From NCBI RefSeq assembly GCF_025200925.1, contig NZ_CP104174.1, positions 2,852,001 to 2,916,000 on the forward strand: a DNA stretch of 64,000 nucleotides, written 5' to 3'. A program made the translations under genes and the position numbers. The first letter of the stretch is position 1, and each line of letters opens with the position of its first letter. The DNA comes from Bradyrhizobium sp. CB1015 (lineage in GTDB: Bacteria; Pseudomonadota; Alphaproteobacteria; Rhizobiales; Xanthobacteraceae). This document shows positions 50,173 through 58,119 of this stretch, piece by piece. The notes beneath the pieces were generated by a model. It was not told the origin of the DNA and made no database searches. It saw only the letters and a program-made list of their open reading frames with translations.

Positions 50173-51141
50173 CTAGCGCCGGGAGCGTACGCGCAAGCCC
50201 GGCGCGGGCCGCTCCTGGAGCACCTCGCGGCGGAAGCGGTAGAGCGCCGCCGGCCGTCCGCCCGTCTGTGTCGACATCACCCCGGTCGGTTCGACCAGGG
50301 CTTCCATTTCGACCAGGCGGCGGAAATTCTGCTTGTGCAGGTGCCGGCCGGAGATCGCCTCCACCGTGTGCTGCAGTTCAGTAAGTGTGAACTCAGCCGG
50401 CAAAAGTTCAAAGACGACAGGACGATACTTCAGCTTTGCGCGCAGCCGCGCGATCCCCGTGGCGAGAATTCGGCGGTGATCGAACCGCATCGAGGTCCCG
50501 AGCGGGAGAAGCGTCTTGCGCGCTAATGCCGCAGGGCGGCCATCGCGGCGTGCCTCCTCGATCAGCCCGGCCTCGTAGAGCAGCTCGTAGCGGTCGAGCA
50601 CGCGCTCCTCGTCCCAGGGCGCGCCGTCGAGACCGAAATAGAAGCGCACGCGATCCTTCCGCGGTAGCGCGCGCGTCGTCTCCGGCGTCTCCTCCTCGGC
50701 CCATTTGGTCAGCGCGGGGATGATGTCGCGGGCGATGATCGCCGGCGGCTGCTCGCGCCAGTCTTCCCAGGGGAAGAAGCGATACCAGGGTTCGAAGCTC
50801 GCCCCGGTCGCGGCGAGTTCGCCGTCCACCGCGCGTGTCAGCGCGAGATAGCCGATCGACACCATATGCGCGCCGGTGTCGCCGGCTTCGGCATGACGGC
50901 CGCGATCGCCGAACGTGTAGAGCTGCTCGACATAACCGAGCCGCAGCCCCGCCTGTCGCTCGACCCAGGCGCGCAGGCCGATCTCGAACGTGCGATGGCT
51001 CACCGCGTCGAACGGGCCGAACGGCAGCCCGGCCAGCCCATCGGCACCGTGCGCCGTCAGGATCAGCGGCTCGTGGTTCTCGATCGCGACGATGGCCGCG
51101 GTGAGGCCGATCTCGATCGGCGTCAGCAGCGTCTCGCTCAT
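50173..51141 (-). CDS. nadQ: NadQ/NrtR-like regulator: degenerate Nudix domain plus winged helix (NAD regulator)
   Basis: The N-terminal 170 residues look like a Nudix fold (TAAIVAIENHEPLILTAHG, WVERQAGLRLGYVEQLYTFG). The Nudix box at about 41-66 lacks the REUxEE catalytic residues, so it is probably a sensor rather than an enzyme. The C-terminal part (FTLTELQHTVEAISGRHLHK, NFRRLVEMEALVEPTG, GRPAALYRFR) matches the winged helix of NrtR-like regulators. This layout fits NadQ (COG4111), described by comparative genomics as the NAD-synthesis regulator of alphaproteobacteria. Two operator-like palindromes lie before nadA in this window. Start 51141 (MSETLLTP) avoids the upstream repeat. Confidence 0.72.
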   Translation of the reverse strand: MSETLLTPIEIGLTAAIVAIENHEPLILTAHGADGLAGLPFGPFDAVSHRTFEIGLRAWVERQAGLRLGYVEQLYTFGDRGRHAEAGDTGAHMVSIGYLALTRAVDGELAATGASFEPWYRFFPWEDWREQPPAIIARDIIPALTKWAEEETPETTRALPRKDRVRFYFGLDGAPWDEERVLDRYELLYEAGLIEEARRDGRPAALARKTLLPLGTSMRFDHRRILATGIARLRAKLKYRPVVFELLPAEFTLTELQHTVEAISGRHLHKQNFRRLVEMEALVEPTGVMSTQTGGRPAALYRFRREVLQERPAPGLRVRSRR

Positions 51142-51210
51142 GCGGCTGCCGTGTCGTTCAATTGAACAGAATGCCGCGTTGTTGAGACGGCCCATCCGCG
51201 GACTCGCTGC

Positions 51211-51340
51211 ACCTCTCCCGCTTGCGGGAGAGGTCGCATCGCATCGACAGATGCGAGGCGGGAGAGGGCTCTTTCCTCTGGGGGAGTCTTCGTCGCGGAG
51301 ACACCCTCTCCCCAACCCTCTCCCGCAGGCGGGAGAGGGG
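51211..51340. repeat. Palindromic intergenic repeat, family 2
   Basis: ACCTCTCCCGCTTGCGGGAGAGGT is a perfect hairpin, followed by GCATCGACAGATGCG (a small hairpin), and CCCTCTCCCGCAGGCGGGAGAGGG closes the element. It lies between the phosphatase gene and nadQ on the minus strand. Confidence 0.85.
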
Positions 51341-51367
51341 GCGCACCTCCGTTGTGACGCCCAGCTG

Positions 51368-51874
51368 TCATTCGAGCTCGATCGCGAAGGGCCGGCCTTC
51401 CACCATCATCGCGCCGGGGCCCATCTCGTCGAGCGCGCGCAGCATGCGGCCGTTGCGTCCGAGTGCACGATCGGCAAGGCTGACGATGCGACGGTTCGGC
51501 GAGGCGATCGGCGAGGCCGCGCGGATCTTCCGTGCGATCTCGATCTCGTCGCGATGCGGATTGAGGGCGCAGGCCGCGGCGAACGCGCTCGCGGTGGAGC
51601 GGCTGATGCCGGCATAGCAATGCACCACCAGCGGCGCAGCTCGGTCCCAGCCGCGCACGAAGTTCAGCACCTGCTCGATATGCGTCTCCGATGGTGCGAC
51701 GAAGCCGTCCATCTCCTCGGTGATGTCGTCCATCGACACCTTGAGATGGTTGGCCGGCAGCACCGACACCGGCCGCGCCACCTGCTCGACATTGGCCATC
51801 ACGGTCAGCACATGGCTGGCCTTGGTGAGGCGGACGGTTTCGGGAAGCGCGGCGAGGGAACAGACGTGGATCAT
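51368..51874 (-). CDS. Protein tyrosine phosphatase-like protein
   Basis: A 168-residue protein of the cysteine phosphatase superfamily. The P-loop VVHCYAGISRSTAS contains the CX5R signature, with Cys86 and Arg92. An upstream segment, VSMDDITEEMDGF, may supply the general acid Asp of the WPD-type loop. It resembles small bacterial dual-specificity phosphatases found beside housekeeping genes in rhizobia. The substrate is unknown. It lies 233 bp from the HD gene, across a family 3-like repeat. Confidence 0.8.
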   Translation of the reverse strand: MIHVCSLAALPETVRLTKASHVLTVMANVEQVARPVSVLPANHLKVSMDDITEEMDGFVAPSETHIEQVLNFVRGWDRAAPLVVHCYAGISRSTASAFAAACALNPHRDEIEIARKIRAASPIASPNRRIVSLADRALGRNGRMLRALDEMGPGAMMVEGRPFAIELE

Positions 51875-51932
51875 GGCGAACCTTTTTGTTGATTATAGCC
51901 GCGGCCGTAGAGTGGGCAAAGCGAAGCCTCAC

Positions 51933-52080
51933 CGTCGTCCCGGACAAGCGCGCCTCGAGCGCGCGCCTGGGACCCATAACCACAGGACAAGGTTTTGCGA
52001 ACATTCGCGGTTGCCAGTTTTGCGCCGCAACGCTCCCTGTGGTTATGGATCCCGGCCTACGCCGGCACGAGAGCGAAATG
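51933..52080. repeat. Composite palindromic repeat, family 3 variant
   Basis: CGTCGTCCCGGACAAGCGCGC leads into GCGCGCCTGGGACCCATAAC. CATAACCACAGG is then mirrored by CCTGTGGTTATGGATCCCGGCC. The outer TCCCGG pieces recall family 3. It separates the phosphatase gene from the HD gene. Confidence 0.7.
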
Positions 52081-52107
52081 TGAGCGCCACCCCGCCCAAC
52101 AGAAACG

Positions 52108-52722
52108 CTACGCAAACACGGCGCCAAACCGCTCCAGAAACTGCTTCTCGGCCCGCGCCGCGGTCCAGGGCGTCAGATAGTCGCGCCGGACGCTGTCGGA
52201 GAGACCCGGATCCTTGCCGAACAGGCGCCGCGCTTCGCTCGCGCTGAAGCCGGCAAGCTCGGTCGCTTCCAGATAAGCCGCACCGCGATCGGCGGCCTTG
52301 ATGGTCTGCGTGATGTCGTCAGGCAATACCGGCGGCAATCCGAAGCGGATGTGGATGACGCCGAGCAGCCGCTTCTCGACCGCCTTGTAATGACCGTCGA
52401 GCACGGCCTTGAACGGCGAGATCATGTCGCCGATCACATATTCCGGCGCGTCATGAAGCAGGGCCGCGAGCCGCACGCGCTGGTCGACGCGGGGCATCTC
52501 GTGCCGCAGCACGGTCTCTACCAGCAGCGTATGCTGTGCGACCGAAAAGATGTGCGCGCCGAGGGTCTGGCCGTTCCAGCGCGCCACCCGCGCCAGCCCG
52601 TGCGCGATGTCGCCGATCTCGATGTCGAGCGGGGAGGGATCGAGCAAATCGAGCCGCCGGCCCGACAGCATGCGCTGCCAGGCCCGGACCTCCTCGTTGC
52701 GCGTCGCCTTCTTCGCCGTCAT
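52108..52722 (-). CDS. HD domain phosphohydrolase (YfbR-like)
   Basis: A 204-residue HD-family metal hydrolase. GAHIFSVAQHTLLVETVLRH supplies the first His, and RLAALLHDAPEYVIGDM carries the HD pair at 90-91 and the following Glu. KAADRGAAYLEATELAG has a later conserved Asp. The pattern is close to YfbR 5'-nucleotidases acting on deoxynucleoside monophosphates, but the exact substrate is uncertain. ATG 52722 overlaps the tag stop by 4 bp, so translation is probably coupled with tag. Confidence 0.82.
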   Translation of the reverse strand: MTAKKATRNEEVRAWQRMLSGRRLDLLDPSPLDIEIGDIAHGLARVARWNGQTLGAHIFSVAQHTLLVETVLRHEMPRVDQRVRLAALLHDAPEYVIGDMISPFKAVLDGHYKAVEKRLLGVIHIRFGLPPVLPDDITQTIKAADRGAAYLEATELAGFSASEARRLFGKDPGLSDSVRRDYLTPWTAARAEKQFLERFGAVFA

Positions 52723-53345
52723 TTGGCCTTGAGGCGCGGCTTGCGCCGGGTCTTGCTGCAGGTCGCATGACAGTGGCAATCGACCAGGTGGTCGTTGACC
52801 ATGCCGGTCGCCTGCATGAAGGCGTAGACGATCGTGGGGCCGACGAATTTGAAGCCGCGCGAGGACAGCTCCTTGGAGATCTGCACCGAGAGCGGCGTCG
52901 AGGCCGGTATGCTTCCCGTGGTCTTGAACTGGTTGACCTTGGGCCGCCCGTCCATGAAGTCCCACAGCAGCTTCGAGAAGCCCGGGCCCTTCTCCATGAT
53001 GTCGAGATATGACTTCGCGCTCAGGATCGCGCCTTCGATCTTGGCCTTGTTGCGCACGATGCCTGCATCGTTCATCAGCGCGTGAACCTTCTTGGCGTTG
53101 TAGCGCGCGATCTTCTCCGGCTGGAAATCGTCGAAGGCTTTGCGGAAATTGTCGCGCTTGCGCAGGATGGTGATCCAGGACAGGCCGGCCTGGAAGCCGT
53201 CCAGGATCAGCTTCTCGTACAGCGCGAGGTCGTCGTATTCCGGCACGCCCCATTCGGTGTCGTGATAGGCGACATAAAGCGGATCTTCACCCGGCCACGG
53301 ACACCGCTTCAGGCCGTCGGGATGCAGGCGGGCAGCGCGGCTCAT
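52719..53345 (-). CDS. tag: DNA-3-methyladenine glycosylase I
   Basis: Tag removes 3-methyladenine from alkylated DNA. The 208 residues start with the zinc Cys motif LKRCPWPG (Cys15). YVAYHDTEWGVPEYDDLALY, LDGFQAGLSWITILRKRDNF and ARYNAKKVHALMNDAGIVRN follow, then GFKFVGPTIVYAFMQATGMV. The C-terminal zinc ligands lie in NDHLVDCHCH. The basic tail KTRRKPRLKAK may aid DNA binding. It overlaps ygfZ upstream and the HD gene downstream by 4 bp each, so the three form one operon. Confidence 0.95.
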   Translation of the reverse strand: MSRAARLHPDGLKRCPWPGEDPLYVAYHDTEWGVPEYDDLALYEKLILDGFQAGLSWITILRKRDNFRKAFDDFQPEKIARYNAKKVHALMNDAGIVRNKAKIEGAILSAKSYLDIMEKGPGFSKLLWDFMDGRPKVNQFKTTGSIPASTPLSVQISKELSSRGFKFVGPTIVYAFMQATGMVNDHLVDCHCHATCSKTRRKPRLKAK

Positions 53346-54217
53346 GCGGTGGGCTGCTTGGCTGGAATTCGAACGACGTCTGGCTCGGCGAGCGTCAAAG
53401 CCAGCCCCCCGGCGGTGAGCGGCTGACCTGCGTCGAGTGCATCGGCGACACGGTCGATGCGCACCAGCGCGATGCCCTTGCCGCCAGCCGACGAGCCGAT
53501 GGTGCCGACCGGCTTGTCGCCGGCGAGAATGGTCGTGCCCGGCTCGGGCGAGGCGTCATCGAGCAGCACTTTCACGCTGCGTGTGCGCGCGGTGCCGCGA
53601 TGCTGCATGCGCGAGACGACCTCCTGGCCGACATAGCAGCCCTTGTCGAAATCGACGCCGGCGAGGCGATCCATGTTGGTCTCGTGCGGGAACGCGTCGC
53701 TGTACATGAAATCGAGCCCGCCGCGCGGCACGCCGAGCGCGATGCGGTGCGCCTCGTAGCCGGCTGCATCGACCAGCTCGGCGCCGATGAGATCGGACAG
53801 TTTCTGCTTGAGATCTTCCGGGATCAGGATGCGGTAGCCGAGCCCCTCGGCCCGCGGATCGGCGAAGGCAAGGTCGGGCTGCGCCGCCGGCTCGCCGTCC
53901 CACGCCGCGAGCACGCCGAGGTCGAGGTTGTCCACCGTGACCTTGGCGCGCAGCTTGTAGAACTTCAGCTTGGTGGCGAGGGTGTCCGCCAGCGCCTTGG
54001 GGCAATCGATCAGGAACCCGCCGCCGTGGCCCGGGGGCGCTTCCGTGATCAGGAAATCCGCGATGATCTTGCCCTGTGGCGTCAGCAGCGCGCCGAATCG
54101 TCCCAGGCCGGGTTTCAGCCTGTCTACGTCGGTGGTGACGAGGCCATTGAGGAAGTTTCGTGCATCATCACCCGCGACCTTGATCACGGCCCGGTCGGGA
54201 AGAAACGCCGATTTCAT
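53342..54217 (-). CDS. ygfZ: Folate-binding protein YgfZ-like (tRNA-modifying / Fe-S cluster maintenance)
   Basis: A 291-residue member of the YgfZ/GcvT-related family, which helps keep certain Fe-S enzymes active in a folate-dependent way. The signature KGCYVGQEVVSRMQHRGTAR contains KGC-x-GQE with the conserved Cys. IKVAGDDARNFLNGLVTTDV and LTPQGKIIADFLI are typical N-terminal pieces. ATG 54217 (MKSAFLPDRA) is chosen because the 142-residue upstream extension lies antisense to pyrC. It is divergent from pyrC and leads ygfZ-tag-HD. Confidence 0.9.
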   Translation of the reverse strand: MKSAFLPDRAVIKVAGDDARNFLNGLVTTDVDRLKPGLGRFGALLTPQGKIIADFLITEAPPGHGGGFLIDCPKALADTLATKLKFYKLRAKVTVDNLDLGVLAAWDGEPAAQPDLAFADPRAEGLGYRILIPEDLKQKLSDLIGAELVDAAGYEAHRIALGVPRGGLDFMYSDAFPHETNMDRLAGVDFDKGCYVGQEVVSRMQHRGTARTRSVKVLLDDASPEPGTTILAGDKPVGTIGSSAGGKGIALVRIDRVADALDAGQPLTAGGLALTLAEPDVVRIPAKQPTA

Positions 54218-54314
54218 GCGAAAATCTCTTGCGACATGTTGCTCCGGAACGTAAGCCCGCAACGCATAAACGACAAGACCTCGAGCCCTGCGCCCTGAGG
54301 ATGAGAGAGGCCCC

Positions 54315-55649
54315 ATGACCCAGCGTTTCGATGTGATCCTCAAGGGCGGCACCGTGGTCAACCAGGACGGTGAGGGTGTCCGCGATATCGGCATCACGGG
54401 CGGCCGTATCGCCGAGCTGGGTCCGCTGTCGCAAGGTTCGGCCCCCGAGGTGATCGATTGCAAGGGCCTGCACATCCTGCCCGGCGTGATGGACACGCAG
54501 GTGCATTTCCGCGAGCCCGGGTTGACCCACAAGGAAGACCTCGAGACCGGCTCGCGCAGCGCCGTGATGGGCGGTGTCACCGCCGTGTTCGAGATGCCGA
54601 ACACCTCGCCGCTGACCGTGACTGAGGCCGAATTCACCGACAAGGTGAAGCGGGCCCATCACCGCATGCATTGCGATTTCGCCTTCTTCATCGGCGGCAC
54701 CCGCGAGAACGTGCAGGATTTGCCGGTGCTCGAAGGGGCGCCGGGCTGTGCCGGGGTCAAGGTGTTCATCGGGTCGTCCACCGGCGCGCTGCTGGTCGAG
54801 GACGACGAGAGCCTGCGCCGCATCTTCCAGGTGATCCGCCGCCGTGCCGCCTTCCACGCCGAGGACGAATACCGTCTCAACGAGCGCAAATCGCTGCGCA
54901 TCGAAGGCGATGCGCGCTCGCATCCGGTCTGGCGCGACGAGACCGCGGCGCTGATGGCGACGCAGCGGCTGGTCAAGCTCGCGCATGAGACCGGCAAGCG
55001 CATCCACGTGCTGCACATCTCGACCAAGGAGGAGATCGAGTTCCTGCGCGACCACAAGGACGTCGCCTCCTGCGAAGCGACGCCGCACCATCTCACCCTG
55101 GTCGCGCCGGAATGCTACGAGCGGCTCGGCACGCTGGCGCAGATGAACCCGCCGGTGCGCGGCGCCGATCATCGCGCCGGCATCTGGCGCGGCATCGAGC
55201 AGGGCATCATCGACGTGCTCGGCTCCGACCACGCTCCGCATACGCTGGAGGAGAAGCAGAAGACCTATCCGGCTTCGCCCTCCGGCATGACCGGTGTGCA
55301 GACGCTGGTGCCTCTGATGCTCGATCATGTCAATGCGGGCCGGCTGTCGCTGGCGCGCTTCGTCGACCTCACCAGCGCCGGCCCCGCGCGCCTCTACAAC
55401 ATGGCCTGCAAGGGCCGCATCGCCGCCGGCTACGATGCAGACTTCACCATTGTCGATTTGAAGCGCAGCGAGACCATCACCAACAAATGGGTGGCGTCCA
55501 AGGCCGGCTGGACACCCTATGACGGCGTTCGCGTCACCGGCTGGCCCGTCGGCACCTTCATCCGCGGCCGCCGGGTGATGTGGCAGGGCGAGCTGGTGAC
55601 GGCCGCGCAGGGCGAGCCGGTGCGGTTCCTGGAGACGCTGAAGGCGTAG
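54315..55649 (+). CDS. pyrC: Dihydroorotase
   Basis: Class I dihydroorotase, which closes carbamoyl aspartate to dihydroorotate in pyrimidine synthesis. It has 444 residues. DTQVHFREPGLTHKEDLETG carries the metal-binding HxR, followed by GGVTAVFEMPNTSP. GVKVFIGSSTGALL has the Lys that would be carboxylated in related amidohydrolases. HISTKEEIEFL, CEATPHHLTL and MNPPVR follow, then SDHAPH with the catalytic Asp. An allantoinase-like role is possible in this superfamily, but the motifs favour PyrC. The ATG at 54315 follows GAGAGAGG. Confidence 0.9.
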   Translation: MTQRFDVILKGGTVVNQDGEGVRDIGITGGRIAELGPLSQGSAPEVIDCKGLHILPGVMDTQVHFREPGLTHKEDLETGSRSAVMGGVTAVFEMPNTSPLTVTEAEFTDKVKRAHHRMHCDFAFFIGGTRENVQDLPVLEGAPGCAGVKVFIGSSTGALLVEDDESLRRIFQVIRRRAAFHAEDEYRLNERKSLRIEGDARSHPVWRDETAALMATQRLVKLAHETGKRIHVLHISTKEEIEFLRDHKDVASCEATPHHLTLVAPECYERLGTLAQMNPPVRGADHRAGIWRGIEQGIIDVLGSDHAPHTLEEKQKTYPASPSGMTGVQTLVPLMLDHVNAGRLSLARFVDLTSAGPARLYNMACKGRIAAGYDADFTIVDLKRSETITNKWVASKAGWTPYDGVRVTGWPVGTFIRGRRVMWQGELVTAAQGEPVRFLETLKA

Positions 55650-55671
55650 CTTGCCGCGCTCGTTGTGATTC

Positions 55672-55796
55672 GTCATCCTGAGGTGCGCGCCATGCGATGC
55701 TCTTGCATTGCATGGCAAGCCTCGAAGGATGAGCGGCCCCGCTAGTGGCCGTGCCCTTCGAGGCCTCCGCGACGCTCCGGCACCTCAGGGTGGCGG
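55672..55796. repeat. Palindromic intergenic repeat, family 4
   Basis: TCATCCTGAGGTGCG at the left is mirrored by GGCACCTCAGGGTGG at the right. The inner CCTCGAAGGATGAGCGGCC faces GGCCGTGCCCTTCGAGG. A small palindrome (CATGCGATGC ... GCATTGCATGG) sits inside. A related copy lies at 63838. Confidence 0.75.
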
Positions 55797-55826
55797 GGAT
55801 AGTGTGGTCTGATCGGGGACAATCCA

Positions 55827-56693
55827 ATGAGCCAGAGCGCCCTCATCACCACCGAACAACTCGCCCCGATCCTCGGCGATCCCGACCTTCGCCTCTACGA
55901 CTGCACGACCTATCTTGAGCCCGCGCCGGAAGGCAGCGACGTGCCTTACCGCGCGGTGCCCGGTGACAAGACGTTCGCGGCCGGCCACATCCCGGGCGCC
56001 GATTTCCTCGACCTGCAAGGCGAGTTCTCCGACATCTCCTCGCAACACTTCTTCATGATGCCCGATGTCGCCCAGCTGGAGGCCGCCTTCGGCCGCCACG
56101 GCCTCGATGCGGGCAAGATCATCGTGCTCTACAGCATCGGGACGATGATGTGGGCGACGCGATTCTGGTGGATGCTGCGCGCGCTCGGCGTCGATGGCCG
56201 CGTGCTCGATGGCGGCTTCGACAAATGGAAGCAGGAGGGGCGGCCGGTCGAGACGGGCGCACCCAAGTTCTATCCAGGGACGACCTTCACGGCGGCGCCG
56301 CGCCCAGGCTTCTTCGTCGACAAGGAAGCCGTGCTGGCGAAGATCGGCGATCCCGCGACTGTCATCGTCAACGCACTCGGGCCGCAATTTCACCGCGGCC
56401 TCGAGCCGAGCCGCTATGGCCGGCCGGGCCGCGTTCCCGGCAGCGTCAACGTTCCCGCAGCCACGCTCGTGAATGCCGACAAGACGCTGACGAATCTTGC
56501 GGATGCAGAAGCGAAGTTCGCCGCCCAGGGCGTCACGCGCGACAAGGATGTAATTCTCTATTGCGGCGGCGGCATCTCGGCGACGATCGACCTGCTGCTG
56601 CTGACCCGGCTCGGCTACGACAAGCTGACGCTCTACGACGGTTCGATGGGCGAATGGGCGAGGGATCCGGCGCTGCCGATCGAGACGGATTAG
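55827..56693 (+). CDS. sseA: Thiosulfate/3-mercaptopyruvate sulfurtransferase (tandem rhodanese)
   Basis: A 288-residue protein with two rhodanese domains. The N-terminal half (RLYDCTTYL, AAGHIPGADFLDLQ, VLYSIGTMMWATRFWWML) lacks the active Cys, as is normal. The C-terminal half has GRVPGSVNVPAATLV and the active-site loop LYCGGGISATIDLLL, with Cys246. Such enzymes move sulfane sulfur from 3-mercaptopyruvate or thiosulfate. The CGGGIS loop differs from both CGSGVT and CRxGxx, so the donor cannot be stated with certainty. Confidence 0.88.
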   Translation: MSQSALITTEQLAPILGDPDLRLYDCTTYLEPAPEGSDVPYRAVPGDKTFAAGHIPGADFLDLQGEFSDISSQHFFMMPDVAQLEAAFGRHGLDAGKIIVLYSIGTMMWATRFWWMLRALGVDGRVLDGGFDKWKQEGRPVETGAPKFYPGTTFTAAPRPGFFVDKEAVLAKIGDPATVIVNALGPQFHRGLEPSRYGRPGRVPGSVNVPAATLVNADKTLTNLADAEAKFAAQGVTRDKDVILYCGGGISATIDLLLLTRLGYDKLTLYDGSMGEWARDPALPIETD

Positions 56694-56695
56694 CT

Positions 56696-56718
56696 CTTAT
56701 CCTCCAGGGGAGGGTAAG
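56696..56718 (+). terminator. Hairpin after sseA without a T-run
   Basis: CTTATCCTCC pairs with GGAGGGTAAG around a three-base loop, just after the sseA stop and before the sigma gene promoter. The lack of a T tract makes terminator function uncertain. Confidence 0.4.
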
Positions 56719-56736
56719 ATCCGGAGCAAGAAAACT

Positions 56737-56765
56737 GGGAACCTTTCCCCTGCGCCTGCATCCAA
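56737..56765 (+). promoter_or_regulatory. ECF-type promoter of the sigma factor gene (GGGAAC-N16-CATCCAA)
   Basis: GGGAAC at 56737-56742 and CATCCAA at 56759-56765 are separated by 16 bp. The same two boxes with the same spacing lie before the DUF4142 gene. A GGAAC -35 box is typical of ECF sigma factors. The -10 box covers the first base of an upstream ATG at 56765, which argues for the later start codon at 56798. Confidence 0.6.
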
Positions 56766-56797
56766 TGTCCGGGACCAATGGAGACAGGATATCCGCC

Positions 56798-57490
56798 ATG
56801 CCAGGAACTGCAGCCGGCCTGACCGCCGCCGCCAGGACTTCGGAAGCCGCGCTGGTGGACCGCGCGCGACGCCGCGACGAGGCCGCTTTGCGCGAGATCA
56901 TGCAGGCCAATAACCGCCGGCTGTTCAGGCTTGCGCGCGGCATCCTGCGCAGCGACAGCGACGCGGAGGACGTGGTGCAGGAGACCTATGTCCGCGCCTT
57001 TACCCACCTTGACGGCTTTCTTGCCGAGTCGGCGCTGTCGACCTGGCTGTCGCGCATTGCCATCAACGAAGCGCTCGGACGCGCACGCGGTCGCAAGCCG
57101 CAGGTCGAGCTGGGATCGGTGCCGGAGGCAACGCTCGAAGCGCAAATCATCCAGTTTCCGCTCTCGTCCGCCGCAACTGATCCGGAAAAGTCCATGGCCC
57201 AACGCGAGATCCAGCGTGTCGTCGAACGCGCGGTCGATGAACTGCCCGAGACCTTCCGCATGGTCTTCATCGCGCGGGTGATGGAGGGGATGAGCGTGGA
57301 GGAGACCGCCGAGCTGCTCGGCATCAAGCCCGAAACGGTGAAGACGCGGTTGCACCGTGCGCGCACGATGCTGCGCGAGAACGTCGAGAAGAAGATCGGT
57401 CCGGTCGTGATGGACGCGTTTCCGTTCGCCGGTGAGCGTTGCGAGCGCCTGACCGAGGCCGTGCTGAGGCGCCTTGGCATCGGGGCGTAA
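56798..57490 (+). CDS. ECF family RNA polymerase sigma factor
   Basis: A 230-residue ECF sigma factor. Sigma-2 spans ALREIMQANNRRLFRLARGI and DAEDVVQETYVRAFTHLDGF, with LSTWLSRIAINEALGRARGR after it. Sigma-4 has VDELPETFRMVFIARVMEGM and SVEETAELLGIKPETVKTRL. A C-terminal tail contains FAGERCERLTEAVLRRLG with one Cys. No anti-sigma gene is adjacent. Instead a DUF4142 gene and a cupredoxin gene follow. The promoter overlaps the earlier ATG at 56765, so I use 56798. It probably directs its own synthesis, as its promoter matches that of the next gene. Confidence 0.9.
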   Translation: MPGTAAGLTAAARTSEAALVDRARRRDEAALREIMQANNRRLFRLARGILRSDSDAEDVVQETYVRAFTHLDGFLAESALSTWLSRIAINEALGRARGRKPQVELGSVPEATLEAQIIQFPLSSAATDPEKSMAQREIQRVVERAVDELPETFRMVFIARVMEGMSVEETAELLGIKPETVKTRLHRARTMLRENVEKKIGPVVMDAFPFAGERCERLTEAVLRRLGIGA

Positions 57491-57496
57491 TTTTTC

Positions 57497-57525
57497 GGGA
57501 ACGTTCGCGCGGAATTGGCATCCAA
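57497..57525 (+). promoter_or_regulatory. ECF-type promoter of the DUF4142-cupredoxin genes
   Basis: GGGAAC at 57497-57502 and CATCCAA at 57519-57525 are separated by 16 bp, identical in boxes and spacing to the site at 56737. The spacer sequences differ, so the shared boxes are not a simple duplication. The DUF4142 start codon lies 51 bp further on. Confidence 0.6.
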
Positions 57526-57576
57526 CCTGTGCAAGCAACAGTCCGGAACGTTTCCGGCCCCCAGGAGTGTCAAGCC

Positions 57577-58110
57577 ATGTTGATCCGATGGAGCGCGGCG
57601 GCCGCCGCAGCGATGATGTTGTCGAGTCCCGTATTGCTGCAAGGCGCCAGCGCAGCCGACAAGCCCACCGATCCCCAGATCGCGCATATCGCCTACACCG
57701 CGGGCGTGATCGACATCAACGCCGCCAAGCAGGCGCAGAAGAAGGCCAAGAACAAGGACGTCAAGGCTTTCGCCGAAGACATGCTGCGCGACCACGAGGC
57801 GGTCAACAAGCAGGCCCTCGCGCTGGTCAAGAAGCTGAACGTCACGCCGGAGGACAACGACACCAGCAAGGCGCTGTCGAAGCAGGCGGCCGACAAGCTG
57901 GCCGAGCTCGACAAGCTCGATGGCGCGGCGTTCGACAAGGCTTACGTCGCCAACGAGGTCGCCTACCACAAGGCGGTCAATGGGGCCTTGGAGACGCAAC
58001 TCATTCCGTCTGCGAGCAATGCCGAGCTGAAGAGCCTGCTACAGACCGGGCTGAAGATCTTCCAGGGCCATCAGCAGCACGCCGAGCACGTTGCGGCCGA
58101 GCTGAAATAG
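57577..58110 (+). CDS. DUF4142 domain exported protein
   Basis: A 177-residue exported protein. The signal peptide runs from MLIRWSAAAAAAMMLSS to about ASA at residue 26. The mature part is a four-helix, ferritin-like DUF4142 domain (IAHIAYTAGVIDINAAKQA, KAFAEDMLRDHEAVNKQALA, NEVAYHKAVNGALETQLIP, GHQQHAEHVAAEL). It includes His residues near helix ends that could bind metal. Its function is not established. Its promoter matches that of the upstream ECF sigma gene. ATG 57577 follows CCAGGAGTG. Confidence 0.87.
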   Translation: MLIRWSAAAAAAMMLSSPVLLQGASAADKPTDPQIAHIAYTAGVIDINAAKQAQKKAKNKDVKAFAEDMLRDHEAVNKQALALVKKLNVTPEDNDTSKALSKQAADKLAELDKLDGAAFDKAYVANEVAYHKAVNGALETQLIPSASNAELKSLLQTGLKIFQGHQQHAEHVAAELK

Positions 58111-58119
58111 GAGCCTCGC

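Noticed and set aside
56765..56797. ATG at 56765 as the start of the second ECF sigma gene
   Set aside because: It overlaps the -10 box of the promoter, so it could not be in the transcript; ATG 56798 is used instead.
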